From positions 4,030,001 to 4,094,000 of the forward strand of contig NZ_CP080417.1 in NCBI RefSeq assembly GCF_019457535.1: 64,000 nt of DNA, given 5' to 3'. The DNA is from Shewanella halotolerans. GTDB taxonomy: Bacteria; Pseudomonadota; Gammaproteobacteria; Enterobacterales; Shewanellaceae. Positions 34,422 through 44,054 of the stretch are shown here, piece after piece; position 1 is the first letter of the stretch, and each line of letters starts with the position of its first letter. The notes beneath the pieces were generated by a model, which worked only from the letters and a program-made list of their open reading frames with translations, did not search any database and was not told the origin of the DNA. A program made the translations under genes and the position numbers.

Positions 34422-36276
34422 GCTGTTGTTACTGCTTATCACCCTGAGCTTCCCCGGCTTTAGCCAAGGGGAGTCGCTGCTGGCGGTCAATAAAAACCAG
34501 TCTATCGAGCTCGCCTCCTGGCTCTATTATGTGCAAGATGATTCGCTGACCAGCCTGGAGCAGGTCAGCAAGCTAAGCTCCAGCCACTGGCAACGACTGA
34601 CCCCGGAATTTAACCAGCACCTGGGGGTAGAGCCTTTCTGGGTCAAGATAAGCCTCTACAACGCCACTGATACCCAGATGCGGCGATATCTCAAGCTGGG
34701 CAACCCGCACCTGAATAGGGTCAGCCTGTACCACCTACAGAGAGGTAAGCCGACAGTTCACCTGGAGATGGGCGACAGCTATCCGTTCAGCCAACGGCCC
34801 ATCATCAACAACGATTTCCTCTATCGTTTCGAACTGGCGCCCGAGGTAGTGCACAGCTTCTATATTCGGGTCGATACCGAGGGCAGTGCCAACCTGCCCA
34901 TCTCCCTGCTGTCGCCGGACCATATCGTCAAGGCCACGGAGACACAGTCCCTCTATCAGGGATTCCAGCTGGGCGCCCTGATGGCGATTGGCCTGTTTAG
35001 CCTGTTTATCGCACTCACCTCGCGCTCCTACAGTTACAGCTATTACTCTGGCTATGTGTTGTCGGTGACCCTCTTGGTGGCCAGCCTTCACGGCCTGTCG
35101 TTCCGTTATCTCTGGCCCAACTGGCCCGTGTTGCAGGCGGTGATGATCCCCATACTGATCCCGATCGCCCTCACCTTCGTGCTGATGTTTTCCGAGAAGG
35201 TGCTGCAGCTCAAGTACCACAACCTCAAGATGTTGAGGCTCTGTCGTTACAGCGCCGCTACCGGGCTGTTTCTCACCTTGGTCACGCCGTTTTTAAGCTA
35301 CTCTGTGGCCCTCAAGGTCAACATAGTCGCCGTGCTGATCACCACCAGCATGCTGATGCTGATCGCCCTGCTGCTGAGCCTGCGAGGCCACAAGCTGGCC
35401 AGGCTCTACACCCTGGCCTGGTCTGGGATGCTAATAGGCTCCTTCGTTACCGCCATGATGTATCTGGGGGTCATCTACCTGCCTATCATGCATCAGACAC
35501 CGATAATGGTCGGCCTGAGCTTCGAAATCGTCTTCATGGCGGCGGTATTGGCGATTCGCTACAACGACGAGCGTAAGGCCAAGCTCAAGATCCAGCAGGA
35601 AGCCTTGCTGCAGGCCCAGCGGATCCGTCAGGCCCGGGAGGAGGCGCTGCAGATCGAGGCCGACAGCAACGAACGCCTGGAGCAGATGGTGCAGGAGCGC
35701 ACGTTAGAGCTCGAGATCGCACTTCGAGAATTAAATGAGGCCAACCAGAAACTTACCGAACAAAACACGGTCGATAGTCTCACAGGCGTGAAAAACCGCG
35801 CCGCCTTCGAGAAACGCCTACAGGCCGAAGGCCGCCTGAGTCGTCGTCAGCAGACGCCGCTGGCGATCCTCATGATAGATATCGACCGCTTCAAGGCGAT
35901 CAACGACACCTATGGCCACCTGGCCGGGGATCAGGCGCTCAAGACCATAGCCCAGGCGCTAAAGGAAAAATTAAGACGCCCAAGTGATCTGGTATCACGT
36001 TTCGGTGGTGAAGAGTTTGCTATGATACTGCCGAATACCTCCTGTGACGGGGCGCTACAGGTGGCGGAGCTGATGCGCAGCACCGTCTGTGAGTTGCCAC
36101 TGGCATGGGGAGAGCAGGCTATTCCGCTCACCATCAGTATAGGGATCTGCGCCGAAGTGATCGTCGATGATCAGCACACTCAGCTGCTGGTCGACCAGGC
36201 AGACAAGGCACTCTATCGTGCCAAGCATGAGGGCCGAAATCGCGTATGCGTCTATTCGCCCGAACTCGAAGAATAA
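34408..36276 (+). CDS. 7TMR-DISM membrane diguanylate cyclase (GGDEF)
   Basis: 622 residues. Order: signal/TM at the start, an extracellular 7TMR-DISMED2 carbohydrate-binding-like domain (about 30-160), seven TM helices (about 180-385, 7TMR-DISM), a coiled coil (395-455) and a GGDEF domain (about 455-620). The active loop is RFGGEEF (Gly533-Phe537). An I-site RPSD (Arg524, Asp527) lies five residues before it, so product inhibition is expected. It should make c-di-GMP in response to an external ligand. Overlaps the tatD end by 14 bases. Confidence 0.9.
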   Translation: MSPFKLLLLLITLSFPGFSQGESLLAVNKNQSIELASWLYYVQDDSLTSLEQVSKLSSSHWQRLTPEFNQHLGVEPFWVKISLYNATDTQMRRYLKLGNPHLNRVSLYHLQRGKPTVHLEMGDSYPFSQRPIINNDFLYRFELAPEVVHSFYIRVDTEGSANLPISLLSPDHIVKATETQSLYQGFQLGALMAIGLFSLFIALTSRSYSYSYYSGYVLSVTLLVASLHGLSFRYLWPNWPVLQAVMIPILIPIALTFVLMFSEKVLQLKYHNLKMLRLCRYSAATGLFLTLVTPFLSYSVALKVNIVAVLITTSMLMLIALLLSLRGHKLARLYTLAWSGMLIGSFVTAMMYLGVIYLPIMHQTPIMVGLSFEIVFMAAVLAIRYNDERKAKLKIQQEALLQAQRIRQAREEALQIEADSNERLEQMVQERTLELEIALRELNEANQKLTEQNTVDSLTGVKNRAAFEKRLQAEGRLSRRQQTPLAILMIDIDRFKAINDTYGHLAGDQALKTIAQALKEKLRRPSDLVSRFGGEEFAMILPNTSCDGALQVAELMRSTVCELPLAWGEQAIPLTISIGICAEVIVDDQHTQLLVDQADKALYRAKHEGRNRVCVYSPELEE

Positions 36277-36367
36277 AGTAACCGACTTAGTGGCTATGCC
36301 CCATCCACGGATGAGCTGTGAAGTGTGTAGCCCAATAAAGCAAACAACCCTAAATTAGGAGTCGAAT

Positions 36368-37384
36368 GTGAACATCATTACCAGTGCTTTCCCTCAGCGC
36401 AGAATGCGCCGCATGCGTAAACACGACTTTAGTCGCCGTCTGATGGCCGAAAACCAGCTGTCGGTAAACGACTTGATCTACCCTATGTTCGTGCTCGAAG
36501 GTAATAACCGCACAGAGCAGGTCGCTTCAATGCCTGGCATCGAGCGCTACTCAATCGATCTATTGCTCAAGGAAGCGGAAGAACTCGTTAAGCTGGGGAT
36601 CCCTCTGGTGGCCCTGTTCCCTGTGACCCCAGCCGAGAAGAAGACCCTGATGGCCGAAGAGGCCTACAACGCCGACGCACTGGCGCAGCGCGCGGTTCGC
36701 GCCCTGAAAGAAGCCTTCCCACAACTTGGGGTGATGACAGACGTGGCGCTGGATCCCTTCACCACCCATGGTCAAGACGGCATCATTGACGAAGATGGCT
36801 ATATCCTGAACGACATCACCACTGAGATCTTGGTGAAGCAGGCCCTGTCTCACGCCGAGGCCGGTGCCGATATCGTGGCGCCATCGGACATGATGGACGG
36901 CCGTATCGGCGCGATTCGTCAGGCGCTGGAAGCAGCGGGTCACGTGAATACCCAGATCATGGCGTATTCGGCCAAGTACTCCTCTAACTACTATGGTCCC
37001 TTCCGCGATGCGGTCGGCTCTGCCGGCAACCTCAAGGGCGGTAACAAGCACAGCTACCAGATGGATCCGGCCAACAGCGACGAAGCGCTGCACGAGGTCG
37101 CCCTGGACATTCAGGAAGGCGCCGACATGGTGATGGTTAAGCCTGGCATGCCATACCTGGATATCGTTAACCGCGTCAAGACAGAGCTGGCCGTACCGAC
37201 CTTCGCCTATCAGGTGAGCGGTGAGTATGCCATGCACATGGCGGCCATCGAGAATGGCTGGTTGGCCGAGAAGGCGATCGTGATGGAGTCACTGCTGTGC
37301 TTCAAGCGCGCCGGTGCCGATGGCATCCTGACCTACTTCGCCAAGCGCGCCGCGCAGTGGCTGAAAGAAGCCGATAACAAGTAA
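36368..37384 (+). CDS. hemB: Delta-aminolevulinic acid dehydratase (porphobilinogen synthase)
   Basis: 338 residues; condenses two 5-aminolevulinate to porphobilinogen in heme synthesis. The catalytic lysine region DMVMVKPGMPYLD and KYSSNYYGPFRDA are clear. The metal site reads DVALDPFTTHGQD: Ala127, Asp129, Asp137 replace the three zinc cysteines of the E. coli enzyme, as in Mg/Asp-type enzymes such as that of Pseudomonas aeruginosa. The GTG start has AGGAG six bases ahead. A strong terminator follows. Confidence 0.96.
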   Translation: MNIITSAFPQRRMRRMRKHDFSRRLMAENQLSVNDLIYPMFVLEGNNRTEQVASMPGIERYSIDLLLKEAEELVKLGIPLVALFPVTPAEKKTLMAEEAYNADALAQRAVRALKEAFPQLGVMTDVALDPFTTHGQDGIIDEDGYILNDITTEILVKQALSHAEAGADIVAPSDMMDGRIGAIRQALEAAGHVNTQIMAYSAKYSSNYYGPFRDAVGSAGNLKGGNKHSYQMDPANSDEALHEVALDIQEGADMVMVKPGMPYLDIVNRVKTELAVPTFAYQVSGEYAMHMAAIENGWLAEKAIVMESLLCFKRAGADGILTYFAKRAAQWLKEADNK

Positions 37385-37400
37385 GGTTATCTTTTTAAAC

Positions 37401-37434
37401 AAAAAGCCAGTGACGCGAGTCGCTGGCTTTTTTG
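37401..37434 (+). terminator. Rho-independent terminator after hemB
   Basis: AAAGCCAGTGAC and GTCGCTGGCTTT pair around GCGA, followed by TTTTG. Confidence 0.85.
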
Positions 37435-37462
37435 TCTCTATGCGCGAATTGAATGATGACAG

Positions 37463-38023
37463 TTAACGGCTGGCGGCCAGCGCCATACCTTCATCGTCAA
37501 ACAGCTGCTCCACCTTAACGATACAGGGCGCCTTGAGAGTATAGCGATTGCTGCGATAGGTGTAGTGATACTCGCTCCAGTAGATGGAGAGCCGCAGGTG
37601 GGCGTCGGGGTGAAACTGATTCTGAGTATACAGGGCGCGGTAGCAGCGGGCACTGGGGAGATAGCCTGAGTGATACAGCTTAATGGCACGCTCATCCAGG
37701 CTGATCTCGCGGTAATCTATGCCATGTTTGGCCACGTTAGAAAACTGATAGTCGCCGTAGTGAAAGTTGCCCTCGACCACCTCAAGCTTGGCGCCTCTTA
37801 CCAGCAGGTCGCTGAGCTGACTCACCTGAAGACGGCTCTGCGCGCAAAGGGTTACTAGGCCGCCACTGACTATCAACACCAGGGCCCAGCGCCAGAGTCC
37901 CAGGGGCCACCAATGTCCAATCAGCAGACTCAGTAGCAAGATCCCCAGGCCGACACCCAGCAAGACCAGCTCATAGAGCTGCCACTCACCCACCTCAAAC
38001 ACCAGATTCGAATATGACATCAT
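37463..38023 (-). CDS. Hypothetical membrane protein with C-terminal soluble domain
   Basis: About 186 residues from the ATG at 38023 (a GTG at 38035 also possible). Two hydrophobic helices close together (about residues 15-35 and 40-58) are followed by an extracytoplasmic domain of about 125 residues rich in Tyr and His (LSIYWSEYHYTYRSNRYTL). I recognise no family. It is a lone gene convergent with hemB; function unknown. Confidence 0.5.
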   Translation of the reverse strand: MMSYSNLVFEVGEWQLYELVLLGVGLGILLLSLLIGHWWPLGLWRWALVLIVSGGLVTLCAQSRLQVSQLSDLLVRGAKLEVVEGNFHYGDYQFSNVAKHGIDYREISLDERAIKLYHSGYLPSARCYRALYTQNQFHPDAHLRLSIYWSEYHYTYRSNRYTLKAPCIVKVEQLFDDEGMALAASR

Positions 38024-38186
38024 CCCTTGCCTCACCTCAACGCTGCGCCCATTGAGCTTTCCTGTAGCCTGAGCTATTGCGTTAAGTAAGTGTAGAAGGC
38101 AATAGCCTTCTTGGCTCGTCAGACAAGATGCTATAGGGAGGTGATGTCAGTTTGGTGAATGGGCTAACTTGCAGGAGGCAGGCATT

Positions 38187-38232
38187 AAAAAAGCCATGGC
38201 GCCGCTACTATAAGCAGTGTCATGGCTTTGTT
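38187..38232 (-). terminator. Terminator after ubiA
   Basis: On the minus strand AAAGCCATGAC and the later CATGGCTTT pair across a loop and are followed by TTTTTAATG. Confidence 0.65.
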
Positions 38233-38248
38233 TTTCATCCTAATGGTA

Positions 38249-39109
38249 TTAGATGAGGTAATCGGCGCCCAGGGTCACGAAGAGCACCATGCCGGCCCAG
38301 TTGTTATTTAAGAAGGCTTGCAGGCAGGGGGCGCGCTCACGGTCGAAGATCAACTTCTGCTGGTAGAGGCCGAAGCCGATGAAGGTGAGGATCCCCAGGG
38401 CGAAGACCAGGCCGCGATCGGCGCTGAGCCCCGCCATTATGAAACAGCCCAGGGCGGCCAGCTGAAACAGGCCGATGATCTGCCGGTCGAAGCGGCCAAA
38501 GAGGATCGCCGTCGACTTGATGCCCACCTTAAGATCATCGTCTCTGTCCACCATGGCATACATGGTGTCATAGGCCACAGTCCAGCACCAGTTGGCGGCA
38601 AACAGCCACCAGGCTTCTATCGGCACTGTGCCTAGCTGCGCCGCATAGGCCATGGGAATCGACCAGCTCCACACCACGCCGAGGAACATCTGCGGCATGT
38701 TGGTGAAACGTTTGGTAAAGGGGTAGATGATGGTCAATATGATGCCGACGAAGGAGAGTTGTACCACCAGCGGGTTGAGCATCAGCACCAGGGCGAAGGC
38801 CAGCAGGCCCATCACCACGAACAGGATAAGCGCCTCTTTGACCGTTACCTCGCCACTGGCCAGGGGGCGGCTCTTGGTGCGCTCCACATGGGAGTCTAAC
38901 TTGCGGTCGGCATAGTCGTTGATGATGCAGCCACAGGCGCGCATCACCACTACACCGATAACGAAGATAATCAACACCTTAAGATCCGGCATGCCGCCGG
39001 CCGCCAGCATCAGCGCCATCAAACATGGCCACAGCAGCAGGAAGGTACCTATGGGTCTATCCATCCGCGCCAGACGCAAATAGGCGTCCAATTTATCCCT
39101 TAAGCTCAT
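38249..39109 (-). CDS. ubiA: 4-hydroxybenzoate octaprenyltransferase
   Basis: 286 residues, polytopic. It prenylates 4-hydroxybenzoate in ubiquinone synthesis at the inner membrane. Both Asp-rich prenyl diphosphate motifs are visible: NDYADRKLDSHVERTKSRP and DTMYAMVDRDDDLKVGIKS. Length as in E. coli. No chorismate lyase gene lies next to it. RBS is weak, but the start MSLRDKLDAYLRLARMDRP fits the family. Confidence 0.96.
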   Translation of the reverse strand: MSLRDKLDAYLRLARMDRPIGTFLLLWPCLMALMLAAGGMPDLKVLIIFVIGVVVMRACGCIINDYADRKLDSHVERTKSRPLASGEVTVKEALILFVVMGLLAFALVLMLNPLVVQLSFVGIILTIIYPFTKRFTNMPQMFLGVVWSWSIPMAYAAQLGTVPIEAWWLFAANWCWTVAYDTMYAMVDRDDDLKVGIKSTAILFGRFDRQIIGLFQLAALGCFIMAGLSADRGLVFALGILTFIGFGLYQQKLIFDRERAPCLQAFLNNNWAGMVLFVTLGADYLI

Positions 39110-39225
39110 TTTCTAGGCTCTCCTAACGACTGCTTTGGCCTTTGATTTTTGTGGGCAAGCTCATCAATATCCTTTGGCATTATGACTGACACCCTAAGAG
39201 TTTCAAGCGCTTTGTCAACGCAGCC

Positions 39226-41406
39226 CTACAAGGTCTCGAGACGGGCATAGGCGACCACCAGCCACTTGCTGCCCACGTCGAGAAAATCCACCTGGACTCT
39301 GGCCTGGGCGCCGCTGCCCTCGAAGTTAGTCACCTTGCCTTCGCCAAACTTGGGATGATTCACCCGCTGGCCGATATTGAAGCCGGAATCGTTGAAGGCT
39401 GAACCGTTAAAGGCGGGCTGGGCCTGACCGAATCTGTTGCTGCTCGCCGGCGCCGACACGCTGGTTCGCATGCGGATCTCCTGCACATAGTCGCCAGGGA
39501 TCTCCTTGATGAAACGTGACGGACGGGCATAGTTTTCCCGGCCATAGATACGGCGCGACTCGGCATAGGTGATATAGAGCTGCTTCATGGCGCGGGTCAT
39601 ACCCACGTAGCAGAGACGGCGCTCCTCATCCAACCTGTCGCCCTCATCCATCGCCATCTGACTGGGGAAGATCCCCTCCTCGACGCCCGCCATGAACACC
39701 ATGGGGAACTCAAGCCCCTTGGCCGAGTGCAGCGTCATCAGCTGCACCGCATCGGTGAAGGCATCGGCCTGGCCCTCGCCCGCCTCGAGCGCCGCATGAG
39801 ACAGAAAGGCGTTTAGCTCGCCCATGTCTTCGAGATCTTCCGGCATCACGAAGGTGCGCGCCGCGGTGACCAGCTCCTCTAAGTTTTCCACCCTGGCGCG
39901 GGCCTTCTCGCCCTTCTCCGCCTCATACATGGTCTTGAGGCCGGAGGCCTGAATTACGTGGTCGGTCATGCGGTGCAGCGACTGCTCCGCCGTCTCCTGC
40001 TGCAAGGTGACGATAAGATCCATGAAGCCACGTACCGCGTTTGCTGCGCGGCCAGAGAGCACCTTCTCATCGAGCAGGCGCAGACAGGTCTGCCACAGTG
40101 TCAGCTCCTGCTGGCGCGCCGTGCTACGCAGGATCTCCAGGGTACGGTCGCCTATGCCACGGGTCGGCGTGTTGATGATACGCTCGAAGGCGGCATCGTC
40201 ATTTTTATTACTGATCAGGCGCAGATACCCCATGGCATCCTTGATCTCCTGACGCTCGAAGAAGCGCAGGCCGCCATAGATGCGATAGGCCATTCCCTTG
40301 TGCAGCAAGGCCTCTTCCAACACCCGCGACTGGGCGTTGGAGCGATACAAGATGGCACAGTCACTGAGGTTACCGCCCATATCCTGCCAGTCTGTGATGC
40401 GACCCACGATAAAGCGGGCCTCATCCATCTCATTGAAGGCGCAATAGAGGCCGATCTTCTCGCCGTCCTTGTCCTCGGTCCACAGCTTCTTGCCCAGTCG
40501 ATCCGGGTTATTGGCGATCAGCTCGTTGGAGGCGTTAAGAATGTTGCCGCTGGAGCGATAGTTCTGCTCCAGGCGTATGGTCTGGGCCGCCGGGAAGTCC
40601 TGCAGGAAGCGGTGCAAGTTCTCCACCTGGGCGCCGCGCCAGCCATAGATAGACTGGTCGTCGTCGCCGACGATCATCACGTTGGCCGTGCTGCCGGCCA
40701 GCACGCGGATCCAGGCATACTGGATGGCGTTGGTGTCCTGAAACTCATCCACCAGGATGTTCTTAAAGCGCTCCTGATAGTGCTCCAGAATATGGGGCTT
40801 GTTGAGCCATAGCTCGTGGGCCCTTAGCAAGATCTCGGCAAAATCCACCAGGCCGGCGCGATCACATGACTCCTGATACACCTGATAGATCTTCAACAGG
40901 TTCTGCTCAATGGGGAAGCCACCGGCATCGATATGCTTAGGCCTCAGCCCCTGATCTTTCTTGCCATTGATATAGCCCTGGGCCTGACGGGGCGGATACT
41001 GCTTCTCGTCCAGGTTGAGGCTCTTAAGGATCCGCTTGATCAGCCTGAGCTGGTCGTCTGAGTCGAGGATCTGGAAACTCTGGGGCAAGTTGGCGTCTTG
41101 ATAGTGAGTGCGCAGCAGGCGATGTGCCAGGCCATGGAAGGTACCGATCCACATGCGGCCCATGTTGCTACCGCTCACCTTCTCCACACGCTCACGCATC
41201 TCGGCCGCGGCCTTGTTGGTAAAGGTCACCGCCAGAATAGAATAGGGACTCTGCTGCTCTACCTGCATCAGCCAGGCAATGCGGTGGGTCAGTACCCGGG
41301 TCTTACCACTGCCCGCGCCCGCCAACACCAGCATGCTAGATTGTGGTGCGCCGACGGCCTCGCGCTGTTTGTCGTTTAAGCCGTCGAGTAAAGAAGATAC
41401 GTCCAT
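39226..41406 (-). CDS. uvrD: DNA helicase II UvrD
   Basis: 726 residues from the ATG at 41406, chosen because GGAGG lies six bases ahead and MDVSSLLDGLNDKQREAV aligns with UvrD; an upstream ATG at 41493 would add 29 unrelated residues. SF1A helicase motifs: LAGAGSGKT (Walker A), VDEFQDTN, GDDDQSIYGWRGA, LEQNYRS, VQLMTLHSAKGLEF and the C-terminal Tudor-like segment. It unwinds DNA in nucleotide excision and mismatch repair. No LexA box is evident upstream. Confidence 0.96.
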   Translation of the reverse strand: MDVSSLLDGLNDKQREAVGAPQSSMLVLAGAGSGKTRVLTHRIAWLMQVEQQSPYSILAVTFTNKAAAEMRERVEKVSGSNMGRMWIGTFHGLAHRLLRTHYQDANLPQSFQILDSDDQLRLIKRILKSLNLDEKQYPPRQAQGYINGKKDQGLRPKHIDAGGFPIEQNLLKIYQVYQESCDRAGLVDFAEILLRAHELWLNKPHILEHYQERFKNILVDEFQDTNAIQYAWIRVLAGSTANVMIVGDDDQSIYGWRGAQVENLHRFLQDFPAAQTIRLEQNYRSSGNILNASNELIANNPDRLGKKLWTEDKDGEKIGLYCAFNEMDEARFIVGRITDWQDMGGNLSDCAILYRSNAQSRVLEEALLHKGMAYRIYGGLRFFERQEIKDAMGYLRLISNKNDDAAFERIINTPTRGIGDRTLEILRSTARQQELTLWQTCLRLLDEKVLSGRAANAVRGFMDLIVTLQQETAEQSLHRMTDHVIQASGLKTMYEAEKGEKARARVENLEELVTAARTFVMPEDLEDMGELNAFLSHAALEAGEGQADAFTDAVQLMTLHSAKGLEFPMVFMAGVEEGIFPSQMAMDEGDRLDEERRLCYVGMTRAMKQLYITYAESRRIYGRENYARPSRFIKEIPGDYVQEIRMRTSVSAPASSNRFGQAQPAFNGSAFNDSGFNIGQRVNHPKFGEGKVTNFEGSGAQARVQVDFLDVGSKWLVVAYARLETL

Positions 41407-41507
41407 TCTTGCCTCCAAAAAATCAGGCGGCAAGTATAACAGGAGGCGTTGCGCGATCCTACCGTCGACCACATCGCCATAGGTCATCCACACCTAACCC
41501 AAGGCAA

Positions 41508-41538
41508 TAAAAAAGCCCAGGCAAGGGCCTGGGCTTTT
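41508..41538 (-). terminator. Terminator after the SPFH operon
   Basis: AGCCCAGGC and GCCTGGGCT pair around AAGG, with TTTTTTATT following on the minus strand. Confidence 0.8.
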
Positions 41539-41565
41539 GGGGTTCGTTAGGGCGCCAAGTGAGGA

Positions 41566-42501
41566 TTAGTCCTTGCTCTCTTCCAGCCCTATGCTGTCCA
41601 TCCAGTGATCGAAGTCCATCATATTACCCGGCAGCACTATCTTATTGGCGCTGTTGGTCAGGCCATCGAACTGCTTAAGGTACTGGGCACCAAGCTGCAT
41701 GCGCACCACGTTCTTTCCGCCTGGCGCCGACACCACCTGGGCCATGCGCTCGATAGACTCGGCAGTCGCCTTGGCGATGGTGAGGATCTCCTCGGCCTTA
41801 CCCTCAGCCTCGTTGATCCGCTTCTGCATCTCACCCTCTGAGCGGTTGATCATCTCCGCCTTGACCCCTTCGGAGCGATTGATCTTGCTCTGCTTGTCAC
41901 CCTCGCTCTTGGCCAGCAGGGCGCGACGTTCACGCTCGGCGTTCACCTGCATCTCCATGGCGTTCTTCACCGTCTCGGGTGGTGCTATGTTTTTGATCTC
42001 ATATCTGTGTACCCGGATCCCCCAGGTGGCCCCGGCCTGATCCAGCACCTCTACCACCTTGGCGCTGATCACGTCACGCTCCTCGAAGGTGCGGTCGAGA
42101 TCCAAAGTACCAATCACAGAGCGAGTGGTGGTCTGCGCCAGTTGAATGGCCGCGTAACGATAGTCGGTCACCCCATAGCTGGCCTTCACAGGATCCACCA
42201 CAGAGATATAGATAACCCCATCTACCTCGACGTTCACCTCATCGCTGGAGAAACACTCCTGAGGCGGCACATCGATGGTTTCCTCTTTCAGGTCATGCAC
42301 ATAGGCCACCTTGTCGATGAAAGGCACCAGGGCATGGAAACCGGCATCCAAGGTGGTGTGATACTTACCCAGACGCTCGACGATATAGGCCGACTTGGTA
42401 GGTACCAGGCGAATCGACTGAAACAGCTTGATGATGAAGATGGCAAAGATCAGTCCCCAAATGCCCAGTACGATTAAATCTGTGTTGATATCTGCGATCA
42501 T
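41566..42501 (-). CDS. SPFH/band 7 protein, QmcA-like (second copy)
   Basis: 311 residues: one N-terminal TM helix, then the prohibitin/stomatin SPFH domain (YIVERLGKYHTTLDAGFHALVPFIDKVAY) and a long charged coiled coil with heptad-like repeats of SEG (residues about 205-245). It should anchor to the inner membrane facing the periplasm or cytoplasm and form large oligomers that organise lipid domains or chaperone proteases. Overlaps the preceding paralogue by ATGA, forming a translationally coupled pair downstream of an nfeD gene. Confidence 0.85.
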   Translation of the reverse strand: MIADINTDLIVLGIWGLIFAIFIIKLFQSIRLVPTKSAYIVERLGKYHTTLDAGFHALVPFIDKVAYVHDLKEETIDVPPQECFSSDEVNVEVDGVIYISVVDPVKASYGVTDYRYAAIQLAQTTTRSVIGTLDLDRTFEERDVISAKVVEVLDQAGATWGIRVHRYEIKNIAPPETVKNAMEMQVNAERERRALLAKSEGDKQSKINRSEGVKAEMINRSEGEMQKRINEAEGKAEEILTIAKATAESIERMAQVVSAPGGKNVVRMQLGAQYLKQFDGLTNSANKIVLPGNMMDFDHWMDSIGLEESKD

Positions 42502-43433
42502 GCGCGACCTCCTTTTACCTGACCCACACTCTGAGTCACCTGCTCCATGCCCTCAAAGAATCCTTCCAACTTGGCCATCTCGGCCGGCACCACTGAAATA
42601 TCGGCTTCGTTGAGTATCTTACCCAACTGGGTGATGAACTGCTCCTTGAGCTGCATGTTCATCGCCTCATTACCGCCCTCCAGCGCCAAGGCCTCTGAAA
42701 CCATGGTCATGGCTTCCGCCTTGGCGCGGGCGACGATGGCGATCTCCTGGGCCGTCCCCTTGGCCTCGTTGATCCGTTTCTGCTTCTCACCTTCCGACAG
42801 GTTAATTGCCTCCTGGCGCTCCCCCTCGGAGAGGTTGATCATCGCCGCCTTCTCGGCATTGGCCAAAGTGATCTCGGCGCGCTTGCTACGCTCGGCCTCC
42901 ATCTGCTTCTCCAGGGTGTGGATCACCTTGTGAGACGGGGTAATGTTCTTGATCTCGTACCTGAGCACCTTGATTCCCCAAGGATCAGACGCCTTATCGA
43001 TCTCACGCACGATAGACTCGTTGAGGCTGTCTCGCTCGGAGAAGGTCTCGCTCAGACTCAGCTTACCTATCTCGGAGCGCATTGTGGTCTGTGCCAGGTT
43101 CACCGCGGCGCGGCGATAGTCTTCGATACCATAGCTGGCCAGCTTGCCATCCATCACCTTGAGGTAGACCAGGCCGTCGACCTCCAACTGAGTGTTATCC
43201 TTCGAGATACAGCTCTGTGGCGGCACATCCAGCACCTGCTCGCGGGTGTCGTGGCGATAGGCTACGCGGTCGAAGAAGGGAATTAAAAAGTGAAAACCTG
43301 GCTGCAACACCACCCTAAACTTACCCAGACGCTCGATAACGTGTACCTCGCGCATAGGAACGATCAGCAATAAGTTATAAAGAATAAAGAAAACGAAGAG
43401 TATAAAAATGGTAAATTCGAACATAGATTCCAT
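42498..43433 (-). CDS. SPFH/band 7 protein, QmcA-like (first copy)
   Basis: 311 residues, a paralogue of the next gene: N-terminal TM, HVIERLGKFRVVLQPGFHFLIPFFDRVAYRH, and a coiled coil of LSEGERQEAINLSEGEKQ repeats. The two copies have identical length but diverged sequence, which suggests a hetero-oligomer. It follows the NfeD gene by 20 bases; NfeD and SPFH proteins are commonly paired. Confidence 0.85.
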   Translation of the reverse strand: MESMFEFTIFILFVFFILYNLLLIVPMREVHVIERLGKFRVVLQPGFHFLIPFFDRVAYRHDTREQVLDVPPQSCISKDNTQLEVDGLVYLKVMDGKLASYGIEDYRRAAVNLAQTTMRSEIGKLSLSETFSERDSLNESIVREIDKASDPWGIKVLRYEIKNITPSHKVIHTLEKQMEAERSKRAEITLANAEKAAMINLSEGERQEAINLSEGEKQKRINEAKGTAQEIAIVARAKAEAMTMVSEALALEGGNEAMNMQLKEQFITQLGKILNEADISVVPAEMAKLEGFFEGMEQVTQSVGQVKGGRA

Positions 43434-43453
43434 CCTGTAAAGTAACAGCCAGG

Positions 43454-43915
43454 CTATGCCTGCTCTGTCAAAGGTTCAACGACCAGGGCAATATTCTCGC
43501 GGCAGATCACTCTGACGCGCGCGCCGATGGGGATCTCGCTGCCATCACCCAGTGCTGGCCATTCGCTTCCCTGAAACTCGACGCGTCCCTGCTGCTGTGC
43601 CGGGCCGATCACCGCCTTGACGACGGCAACTTGGTTATAAAGGTCAAACTCCTCATCGGTATTATCCACATGGGAATCACCACCCACCAAGCGCTGTGTC
43701 ACCTGACGAAAAGCCAGCAACAAGACGATAGCGGCGATGAACCAGAGCGTCAGGGCCTGCACAAAGCCTTCGACCCAACCTAGGGTCAATGCGCCCGCCA
43801 CCACCAAACAGGCGGCGCCCAGGAAAATAACGATACCGCCAGGCAGAATGATCTCGGCTAACATCAAGACTAAACCGACGGCAATCCAGATAAAGATAGG
43901 ATTAGAAAACTCCAT
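43454..43915 (-). CDS. NfeD family membrane protein
   Basis: 153 residues from the ATG at 43915, which follows a GGGGGG-type ribosome binding site; an upstream ATG at 43981 adds an unlikely extension. Four or so TM helices (WIAVGLVLMLAEIILPGGIVIFLG, ALTLWFIAAIVLLLAF) precede a C-terminal OB-fold domain (VEFQGSEWPALGDGSEIPIGARVRV). NfeD proteins pair with SPFH proteins, as in the downstream genes here. First gene of the operon. Confidence 0.85.
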   Translation of the reverse strand: MEFSNPIFIWIAVGLVLMLAEIILPGGIVIFLGAACLVVAGALTLGWVEGFVQALTLWFIAAIVLLLAFRQVTQRLVGGDSHVDNTDEEFDLYNQVAVVKAVIGPAQQQGRVEFQGSEWPALGDGSEIPIGARVRVICRENIALVVEPLTEQA

Positions 43916-44054
43916 ATTTCCCCCCTGAAATGAGAGTATCCCTGCCAAGACTATATCAGCTCTTTTCTCGCAATGCGACATATTATGTCATGATACAAAT
44001 GTGACACAGGCAACAAACATTTAATTTACCTAGGTAAAAGACATTGTTTTGGAA

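Noticed and set aside
39958..40812. 284-codon frame on the plus strand
   Set aside because: Antisense to uvrD; no start signal and no family.
41407..41493. 29-residue N-terminal extension of UvrD
   Set aside because: The internal ATG at 41406 has a strong ribosome binding site and matches the UvrD start.
43982..44054. Possible CRP site upstream of the tsx-like gene
   Set aside because: TGTGACACAGGCAACA matches only the left half of the consensus well, so I do not call it.
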